A DNA stretch of 64,000 nucleotides, taken from the NCBI RefSeq assembly GCF_037975245.1, contig NC_092563.1, positions 6,265,501 through 6,329,500 of the forward strand. The letters run 5' to 3'. This document shows positions 49,524-64,000 of the stretch, piece after piece. Below the pieces are notes generated by a model. The model searched no databases. It was given only the letters and a program-made list of their open reading frames with translations, and was not told the DNA's origin. Numbering within the stretch: the first letter of the stretch is position 1; each line of letters starts with the position of its first letter. A program made the position numbers and the translations under genes. Source of the DNA: Apostichopus japonicus (Eukaryota; Echinodermata; Holothuroidea; Aspidochirotida; Stichopodidae).

Positions 49524-50924
49524 ACGGAAATAAGTTCAAAGCAATTGTTACTTGAGCGAAAAACGAGTGAATCATTGTATTTTCCGCTACGCTTGTATAG
49601 GTATATTAATAAAGATTATACTAGATTGACTTGAGCAAGTCTACGATGACGTCATCGAACAATAATGCAAGTACATTAATACTGTATAGAAAATGCTGCA
49701 AAGAAAAAACTAATTCTTTCGTATAAAGAAGACATTATTTACCTCACGTTATTCAACGAAATGCCAAACAAGGACTAATTAAAACGACAATTATTTTTCA
49801 TCCATGAAAATACTAATTATAGTAATTGTTATGATATACTATAGGCAGAAGGCTTGAGCAAGTATGCCAAAACAAACGTCACAGAGCCACTTGTGCTTAG
49901 ACTTATAATGTTTCTCCCTGTTAATAACTTTTTCTTTGAAAGAGGTAGTATTTTGCAAAAGGTGTCCCAAACAGGATGATAATTTAAGTATAAGCTTATA
50001 CTGACGGTGACGTCAGAAATGATGTATTGTTTCCGTTGCGAAATTTTTGAAAGAAAACAATGGAAACTATAATAGATTTAAGCACTCTATATAATTAGCT
50101 TTATAGGTACCATGCCAGAATTGTGTGTCAATGGGGTAGTTTTTTCCTTAGCTATCTGTTTATTTATTTGTTGGTTTGTATATGCATATTACTAGTAGAT
50201 CCCATTATCATTTTATATGCTTACAAAACCTAGCTACTGATGGTCTTAACAAACTCAGTTGATTTGAATGCATTTTGAAGGCATTTTGGAAGATCGCTTG
50301 TGAAGTGCATGGGGCGATTCCGCGACGAATGTAAACACACAAAGCTGGAATAAACATTAACCATTTCTCCTCTTCTACATGCTCAAAATATTAACGGTCC
50401 ATTGTATGGAAATATCTTAAGCGACATGACAGTCCAACCACAGTCCAACCACAACCATATATGACATGCCAACTGAAATTTCGACCTTGGAAAATGGAGA
50501 AAATAAATGTGTTAGTCTATTTGTTTGGTATGTTAATTTTATGAAATCATCATATCAACGAAATGGCAGTCACGTGGTATAACTCTTAAGTCCAAACGGA
50601 ACAACATTTTCTATAGTAGCGTGGAAAGTTGTAAATGATGTATATGATGGATAGGCCTACTTCTATATCATATTAGATAAAGCTAATGATTTGGGCCTCC
50701 ATTAAACTGCCGAACGCAAATGTTTGAATTTCATCTGTACCCCCCCCCCCACCTACCCTCCCCCGACCCCATCTCTATAAAGGAAAGAGAAACACCTCTA
50801 TTACACGTAACACTTGCCGAGTGTATCGGAAGGAATATTAACTCTACTGTAAGTGTCACACTAGGGAAACAACTGGTAGCACTAAGGACAATAATGCTAT
50901 ATGATATCAGCGTTTAATGATACC
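49524..50924. other. No gene recognised
   Basis: TGACGTCA at 49647-49654 and 50008-50015, and a C-run at 50741-50751. No supported gene. Confidence 0.6.
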
Positions 50925-50993
50925 GTATAACGTGACCAACCTCTCAAAGTGTAACAATTCATTAGAAATACCATAACACTAGCAAAGTGTTAC

Positions 50994-51245
50994 AACAAGA
51001 GCATTCAACCCTTATAGTGTTAGACTTACGTATAACACCTTACAACACTTATTAAGTTCATGGTCGTTTATCATAACCTGACCCTTTAAATATTTGACAA
51101 AAGCATTCGACCGCCAAAGTGTTAGAATGTGTAATATAGTATGAGAACATGTACAATACATGTCAACACTTATCAACTATATGGTAATGTTATAAATAAC
51201 CTAACACTTTAAATGTACAATAAGAGCATTAAACCCTAATTTTTT
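50994..51245. repeat. Diverged tandem repeat, period about 100-125 bp
   Basis: Units start with ACAARAGCATTCRACC (near 50994, 51099 and 51222), followed by AGTGTTAGA, AACACTTAT and ATAACCTRACMCTTTAAAT blocks. Two full units and a partial third, with a weaker relic upstream from about 50925. Confidence 0.8.
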
Positions 51246-53213
51246 TTTTAACGTTTGATGTATGTGTAACGATTGCTTTGGTGTTAAATTTTAACATTTA
51301 AGTTTAAAGAGTTTGCTCATTCTTATAAAGTCATCAATTTAGATTACCTCATAGTGCAAGGTATATTGAATCTTCAAATTGCCGTCTTGCATAAAAAGCC
51401 AACACTTAGAAAAGTATTGTACAAAGATAATGAAATTGCGATGCTTTCCATCAGTTCAATCAGAACATAAGGTTATACTATTATTCACTTAAACAAAAAT
51501 ATGCCAATCTGTTTTGATAGGATCAAATTTGTTACCTCTGTTTCACGATGAAAGCTTTCTATTGTACCCTATACGTTTTATGATTTTCTCCTCTTCTTAT
51601 TCTCCTTCATCTTTTATTTTATATTATATTTCATTTTTTTTTTCTTTAAAAGATCTAAAACCTAAGAACAATTCACTGTCAAAAGAAAAAATCCTTGGCT
51701 GAACCTCCCCTACATTTCCGGTTTTGTAAATTATGTCGCCGAAATTGGTAAAAAAAATATAACGGTAAGTTTAAAACAAAATTAAATAAAAGCAAGGTTT
51801 ATAAATCAAAAAAAAAAAAAGGAAGAAGAAGAAGAAAAAAGAAAAGAATAAAAGTGGCTACATTAAGTGTCTCTTTCTTTGTTGACCACAGATGGAGTCG
51901 ATATTAAAGGTTTTTCCGTTTCTCTTCTTCGTCTCACTCAAAACCACTTTTGGCGCCCGTTACTTCTCCTCCATCCCAAATAGTCCGCCTAGTTTATTCC
52001 AAAGGAATTGAAAAAGGCCTAGATAGAAAGATAGATAGATATATATATATATCTATAAAAAAGAAAGGCCTACTATTTAAACAAGCAAGGTTGTTGTTAA
52101 GGGATACACGAGAACAGCAGAAGCTCTCGCTACGACGAAGCGACCGTCTGCAGCAAACGGGTAAAAGCCACGTCGGTTTCAACGCTTAGAAAATTTCTCC
52201 CCACCCCGATCGATAAGGCATAATGGCTGCCATAAAAAACGACAAATTGAATTAACGAAACAACAATTTCATTATTTCCGAATGAACTGGTTTAAATCTG
52301 CCGTTTCCAATTTCTGGGGAAGCCTCGATTATTGGGAATTAGAGACAGGCTTGCTCTACGTCTCTGGAACCAGAGAGAATAATTCACGGTGGAACAATTA
52401 GATTTAGAATCCTATTTTCTCTTCTCTTATCTCTCAAACTCTCTTTTTTTTTTGTATACTGTCAGATGAAATTTTAGATTTTTTCTTTTCTTAAGATTCC
52501 GCGCGATCTGTTTTATGGGCGGGGAAAAGGAGGAAAACATACACAGTAAACATGGTTTGGAGAGTTTTCAACGGGCGCTGAACCCCTCACGATTTCGCTA
52601 CAGAGAAATAATTGTGAACCAATTTAAAAATCATTAAATTCTTTTACTATATCTCAATATGTGTGAAGGTATGGTGGTCTTCAGGTATGCGCTATACCTT
52701 TTGCAAATATTTAAAATTGTTTTGTTGGACGTGACCCTCTTTTTTTTAAATTTATTTTCATTGGTTACAGAGTAGTGACGTGTTATAGACAGAATATAGT
52801 TAGCACTATACAAACTGGAACGCTGTGAAAAAGGAGGCCAGGGAGGGCTCTTTTGCGACAGGTCCTTCTTAACAGCCAAAATATAAAATTGACTTAAATA
52901 AGACTATATGCAATCATAATCCACGAGCCCCGAGGGTGTTAAGCTTTAATTTGATATTGGCTGACATCAGCCAAATAATACACCACCACTTCACCATCGT
53001 GTTTCTAATTCTTCAATGAGTATCATGTTGCATGGGAACCGATGTAGACATATTAATAGGCATATGTGGAAAGCAAAATTTGTTAAAAAGTTGTTTAAAC
53101 AAAATTCAGAGTATATTTTGAAAGGGGACTCATGTTTAATATTGAAAAGATACATGTATGAAAATATTTATCGGTTCGACTCCTCTCCTTTTTATTAACT
53201 CATTAATTCCTCC
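51246..53213. other. No gene recognised
   Basis: AT-rich with an A/G tract at 51810-51850. No supported gene. Confidence 0.6.
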
Positions 53214-53267
53214 ATGGAGCTATTATTAAAGAAATAGATGGAGCTATTATTAACGAAATAGCTCCAT
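53214..53267. repeat. Direct plus inverted ATGGAGCTATT repeats
   Basis: ATGGAGCTATT occurs at 53214-53224 and 53238-53248 in a perfect 24-bp-spaced pair, and as its exact reverse complement at 53257-53267. The inner pair forms an 11-bp stem with an 8-nt loop. Confidence 0.8.
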
Positions 53268-58717
<5,450 letters not shown>

Positions 58718-58920
58718 AGACATCACCCTGGGTTCATGTTTAAAACCCTTCACATGCCGAATGTATCATATGTGGACACTGAAAACCATGTTTTTTAGAA
58801 AATCATTACTCGAGATAGGAATACACTAGAGAGCTTCCCATAGCTTTATTTTGCACAGAAGACAGCCTGCATCAATAAACAACCTTTTCTTTTGTCTTCA
58901 AAGACATCACCCTGGGTTCA
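58718..58920. repeat. Direct repeat, 19 bp perfect, 184 bp apart
   Basis: AGACATCACCCTGGGTTCA at 58718-58736 and again at 58902-58920. Weaker similarity continues for about 50 bp downstream of each (ATGTGGACACTGAAAA versus AAGTGGCAACACTAAAA), so this is an old tandem duplication. Confidence 0.75.
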
Positions 58921-60776
58921 ATTTTTGTCTTTAATTGTAAGACTATGAAGTGGCAACACTAAAATCATACTGTCATAGTAAACTTGATATACAGTGGTTA
59001 GATCCTTTGCGGCTACAATTATTATACTATGTTCACATCTTATTTTTTTTCCCCTTGTGCACCAAACAAGAGTTGAGATGGTCAATGGGTATCTCTGTAG
59101 TCGGTGCGAAACTTGATTTTTCTCAGTAGAGTTTTTATATTTATATTTTAATATATAAAAATATCTGAAAATATATCTGATGAAGGTTGGGAAATTCACT
59201 AAAAAAAATGTCCGTCCTTACTTGGAAAAGTCTCGGTTTTGGATTTCAAACGATCTCTTTCGTTTTCCCTCTTTTTCTCCCTGCTGCTGTTGTTGATCAT
59301 GATGAAATGGTTCTTGCTCGCCCTCGTCCGTATAGTTACCTCAGAACCGTCGAAAGACCTCTGAATATTTCTAAATAAAAGAGAAAAATAATTCACAATT
59401 TCATCATATCTTTGTAATTGCATCGGAATGTTACAATAGAGCAGCGGACAGTCTTAACGTTAAAACATAAAATGGGCAGGTTTTTTTCAGTTTATACTTT
59501 GTGTGACGGAGGCATATTAAACTGACTAGATTCTTACATGTTAATTTACATTCCTCTATATTCAACTGAGAACACATTATCAACTTGTAAATATCATTCA
59601 ACCATATACACATGTATATATGGCCTTCGATCATTATACCATACATGATCAACTTAATTCAACTATATAGAATACAGCCTATACTTTACGTCCTCGTGAA
59701 ATTGTTTTCATTTCAAAATTGTGATGCTTTAGATATCTGTTATCTCGTCGTAACGTTCCATTCCATTTACCTTTAACGTACGGATGGCAGACGATAAGAC
59801 TATACAACGCGTTATGAAAGATGAAACTGCGTACTATTGCAACCAGCAGCTTTTTTTGTTGTTGTTGATTAGGCCAACCATTTTGTTTGTACCAAATCTA
59901 TCGAGAGTATAAATCAAAATAACATTGCAATTGATCAAACTAAGTCAACCACCAGATGGTTTAATCAAATGAAGGTTAACGAGCGAGTAATTTCCAGTCG
60001 ATTCTCAGCATTTCTTAGTGTCTCAGCCATTTGCTGTGTATTTCTTTAAATATATATGTATTTATCAGCTATATATTATTTATATTTCGTACTTCACATT
60101 ATTTGAAATGAAAGTTGATATTTTTTTGGATATTGAACAATAATGAACTGCTTTGCAATAGGATTATATAGCATCGAATATCATTGAAATGTAATTTTAA
60201 CAGGTAAAGTGTTTGTTTTGTTTTTTCGGAAGGGGGTGGGAGATGAATTTTAACAGTTACCGTATAGTTTGTAGAATTGGCTCTTCAAGAAAATAGTGAT
60301 ACAGCTAATGTGGTCTACGTACCCTACATTCCCCTACCTTCCACTATGTAACTTATGCAACAGGTGCGACCTGCTCATGCAGTTACAGACATAAAGACTT
60401 CTTCACTTTCAAAGAGATACTCGCACGCGAATTTACAGAGAGATCAACAAGTAAGCTTTTGTACAAATATCAACATAAAACAAATTTGAGATATGTGTTT
60501 GTTTAGTTCACAAAGTGCCGTCGCTCCAGGTGTTATTATAATCTCTATTTAATTCGTGGATCCGAAGAGGGCAAAATAGATTCGATTTAACTCAGGTAAC
60601 AGGGACTGTCGGTGAAAATCAAAGGTCATATACAGTTGATAAAGTAATCCGATACGGCGATGATCACTATTTTAAGGTGACGTCATACATATGTAACGAT
60701 TTTTGTAGTAAGATTAGCATATTCAAAATAATAGAATGTGATAAGGAAGATTATATAGTGATTATTAAGAATTGAT
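58921..60776. other. No gene recognised
   Basis: AT-rich; TGACGTCA at 60678-60685. Frames on both strands near 59187-59423 overlap and show no domain. Confidence 0.6.
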
Positions 60777-60799
60777 AATATATATATAGATATATATAT

Positions 60800-60838
<39 letters not shown>

Positions 60839-60858
60839 GATATATATATATATATATA
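60777..60858. repeat. (TA)n/(CA)n compound microsatellite
   Basis: TA dinucleotides with GATA interruptions and an embedded (CA)7-like block. Confidence 0.95.
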
Positions 60859-61291
60859 GCAGTCACAATTAATGACTTGGTATACGCATAATAATACAGA
60901 ACTGATGAAATAATCAATGAGTTATGGTATAACATATGCATCTAGCTTCAATATTGATTGCAGCGAAACATTATAAAATAATACGACACATTATATAATC
61001 GTACACAACGAATGGTAGATCATTAAGATAGAACATAATTATGTAGCTAACATAACACTTTCTACATGACAGTATGATCCATGACTTGGGATAAGCGATA
61101 CATAGGCCTACATAATAATAACAATACAGAATCGAGCCTAAATATTATCAGGTCCGGTTAGTTATAAGAGTGGAAACCTATGGCGCTAGTATCACAGTTG
61201 GTTCTTATTCAGAATTAATACCTTGGTATCAGCAGGCCATCACATAATAACACGGAATTGAGAAACTCATCCATATATAGTTTAACCGCCC

Positions 61292-61409
61292 GATACTCAT
61301 GGCTCGTACAGTAACTATACTGTTCATGTCCTGTTACACATGTTACGAACACAAAGTAGTAATTACTGATGCACGGTTGTGCGACATGAACAGTAGTTGC
61401 TGTACCAAC
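61292..61409 (-). mobile_element. Foldback/MITE-like element, copy 1
   Basis: Inverted copy of 61593-61741. Its own ends pair: GTACAGTAACTATACTGTTCATGT on the left against the complement of ACATGAACAGTAGTTGCTGTAC on the right. The centre shares ACTGATGCACGGTTGTG with copy 2. It lacks the GGTGCCACCTGTAACAC part seen in copy 2 arms, so it is an internally shorter version. Confidence 0.75.
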
Positions 61410-61592
61410 CACTGAGTGCGAGCTCTTAAATACGCGATACTAAAATGAAGTCGTTTTTTGGGGCTATATAAGAAGGCCTATGGATATACCCGAACATGGC
61501 CTTTCTTCGTTCCCGGCATGACGAATTGGAGTAATTTAAAGAGAGGTGTGAACTGGAATCAAGCGGTACCGTACCTCCTTTACTTCAAACAC

Positions 61593-61741
61593 ATATCTAG
61601 TACAGTAACTACTTTAGTGCCACCTGTAACACATGTTACTACTGTTCATGTCCCACAACCGTGCATCAGTAATTATTGCTTTGAGTTTGTAACACGGGAA
61701 CATGTGTTACAGGTGGCACCAGTAGTTACTGTACTAGATAT
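61593..61741 (+). mobile_element. Foldback/MITE-like element, copy 2
   Basis: About 149 bp with terminal inverted repeats of about 45 bp that differ by a small indel. The outermost bases are ATATCTAGTACAGTAACTAC on the left and their exact complement on the right. The arms carry GTGCCACCTGTAACACATG. The unpaired centre is about 60 bp. No transposase is encoded. The element family is not recognised, and a CTAG or TA target duplication is possible within the palindromic ends. Confidence 0.82.
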
Positions 61742-62080
61742 GAGTATCGGTTGTTCTTACTTAGAATATCAAGCTCTAGATCACCCCTCTTTGGCAGGGG
61801 GGTGGGGGAGGGGGGAGGCGTTAAGACATTAGAATATTAAACGGAACATAGTAATACATACCATATAAATGATGGATAGAGTGTCGGGAGAACTTATGCA
61901 TCACCTTTTAATTAACACAGTAATGCCTTAAGGAACATAAACATCAACCAACAGTTATGATACCATCATTAATATCATTAAAGATCTTTGTATGATATTC
62001 AAAGAACCACTTCCTCTTATATACAGAATTACATAACCTGATATCATAATTAATGATGTGGGAGAATCAACAGCAACACT

Positions 62081-64000
62081 ATCATTGATATTCGCATGTA
62101 GTATAGATTATAATATTGGAGGGGGGGGGGGGGAGGGTAACAAACGTGAAAGGTATATAGCTGTTGGGCAAGGTTCTCACTCACCGACTTCGATTCTTTA
62201 CACCTCTTTGACCTTTTCCACAACAAGCGGATGGGGATGATTATTTGCTTAAGCAGTCCTCTGCCTTGTTGCATAGATCAGATATATGGTAATCGGAAGG
62301 GCCTAGTTGTGCCTTTCTCTGCCAATTTGACACTTTGTAGCATTTACTTGTCACGCTTTGCGATAAACCACTTACCTTCCTCTCACCCCCCCCCCCCCCC
62401 CGAATATAAAAAAAAGCCCAGGGAGAGAATACACAGCTTGAAAAAATATAATGGCTTTGTGGTTTCAAACAATTTTAACCTTTCGTCATTAAATTGAATT
62501 ATGATATTTTGAAAAAGCTATCGCTCATCTTAGAATGGAAACGGCTGACAGATATAGTCTAACCGAGGCCGGACGTACGTATTGAAAGTTGAAAACACTT
62601 CATCCATCATATTTTAATATGACTCGTTCAAAGTTCGCTATATAAACCTTCTTCAAACACATAGAAAAAGTGAAAGGAAACTCTGATGCAAAAAAAAGAC
62701 AACAATCTTGAGATATAAAAGTAGCCTATATTATAGTTACATTCTATGGCAAACATTGTAACCTGAAACGAAACTTGAAGCCTGAAATCAAACTTGTAAC
62801 CTGACAAGAAACAATATCCATGAAGTATAGAACTCGTTTTATTTGTAGTTACAATCTATAAAACTATATCATTGGGATTTTATCAAATGGAATATTGAAG
62901 ACATTTCATGAAAAGTATAATGCATATACAACGACTCGATGACGTCATATTATTGACACCTTTTTCGTTTATACAATATCTCTACCTTATTATGGCTCTT
63001 TCGAAATAACCACAGTCAGGACTATAGATTGGTTCTCACCGGTGCATTCAGCATACGCCTCATATACACATGTATATAAATATTAAGGTTTATTTTCTTG
63101 CATAATTGGAAACAAAGTACTGTAATAACTCGAAATACAAACCAGCTATTGCAAAGAAACGTTTACTCTATGTCTGTGGTGAGCTCTGCTTGTATTAAAA
63201 TAAAGTATTGTTACTTAAAGTACAGATGAAACCAATGGGTACGAAAGATAATATTTGACGCGAGATATTATAGAGAACAAAACAATACAAAAAAAAATAT
63301 TAATTTATTACAATACTCATTACAACTTAGTGAAAAGGATAGAGATGAACTTCTTCAGAGAGAAAAACAAACTATTAAAATCAATAGTTCATTACACCTC
63401 ACTTTTTGCTTTGTATTGTTTTAGTTCATTCATTCGTTTGGTCGTTCGTTGTTGTTGATGTTGTTGTCACTTCTTAGCCACATGTGCTAATAGCGTTACA
63501 CATTTTTACATCAAGACGTTTCAATTTGCTCGGTTGATATGTCTTGAAAATTGTGGAAACAAAGTGAAGATGACTTTTATTATGTTTTGACAAATTCGGA
63601 ACAACATCTGTCTGTTACTTCCCTGTTTATACAAGTCATAAGGAAATTAAGAACAAGTCAATAAAGTCGATGTAAAAAACTACAGTATGTTATTCAGGTG
63701 AAAAGATTGTTTTGTACTTTTGTACTACATAGCGATCAAAGTCATAAATTACACAAGAGCTTTCGTTTCTGTTTAAAAGCAAACATTGTATGGACTAATC
63801 TCGCGTTACTTTAATTTTATACGATATGGAATAAATATGACAATATAATTTTGTTGACATTCTTCCTCTCTTTCTCTGGGTGTTTTGTTTAAAGCATAAT
63901 CTCATATCACTTTTAATGTTTATCCAATCAGTAGGGTTTAACACGTGGTTACAAACAAAAGTTTATTTACTCTCTGAACAGAGTTGGATCTAACTTGATT
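62081..64000. other. No gene recognised
   Basis: AT-rich with a G13 run at 62120-62134, a C15 run at 62387-62401, and TGACGTCA at 62940-62947. Short frames only. Confidence 0.6.

Larger units (their letters stand above)
60861..62080. repeat. Decayed repeat field built on AATTAATGAYTTGG-type units
   Basis: Blocks like ATTAATGACTTGGTAT, CATAATAATA and ACAGAA-TGA recur at about 60868, 61077, 61213 and, more weakly, 61900-62060. The field is interrupted by the foldback pair at 61292-61741. Unit boundaries are unclear. Confidence 0.4.

Noticed and set aside
61458-61832. 124-codon plus-strand frame
   Set aside because: It runs through the foldback element and its arms; no domain, and the sequence is explained by the inverted repeat.

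Overview
The window reads as eukaryotic, AT-rich, non-coding DNA from an invertebrate animal. It has no long open reading frame: the longest is 164 codons and is partly low-complexity. It contains long (TA)n tracts, dozens of G/C homopolymers, tRNA-derived and snRNA-derived retroposons with target-site duplications, a hAT-type MITE, foldback elements and several decayed minisatellites. Two 8-bp palindromes, TAGGCCTA and TGACGTCA, each occur about 14 times in 64 kb. From memory, abundant TAGGCCTA suits a marine deuterostome, perhaps an echinoderm; this is an inference and no gene here confirms it. The window is probably intergenic or a very large intron.

Layout. 1-4.8 kb: two retroposons that start like U2 snRNA (about 0.5 and 3.4 kb), small repeats, a weak two-exon gene model on the minus strand (2.4-3.0 kb), and a tRNA-derived SINE fused to (TA)n. 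4.8-14.7 kb: mostly unique DNA with a miRNA-like hairpin (5.4 kb), an isolated candidate exon (6.5-6.7 kb) and G-rich tracts. 14.7-20.4 kb: a (TA)n tract, then a second copy of the SINE. 20.4-35 kb: unique AT-rich DNA with a CRE-half-site cluster (22.2 kb), a GAGTAC-rich stretch (23.2 kb) and a decayed repeat (30.3 kb). 35-46 kb: minisatellites at 35.8, 37.8, 38.7, 41.2, 43.8 and 45.3 kb and a 363-bp hAT-like MITE at 39.2 kb. 46-64 kb: an inverted pair of short A-tailed retroposon ends (46.5 and 47.8 kb), tandem repeats (49.4, 51.0, 58.7 kb), a 155-bp (TA)n tract (54.5 kb), and a decayed repeat field with an inverted pair of foldback elements (60.9-62.1 kb).

No gene can be named and no pathway or operon is visible. 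The most informative content is the mobile-element set, above all the U2-headed retroposon, whose second copy has a perfect 10-bp target-site duplication and a 5' truncation. The protein-coding models are weak hypotheses based on splice signals and frame only.
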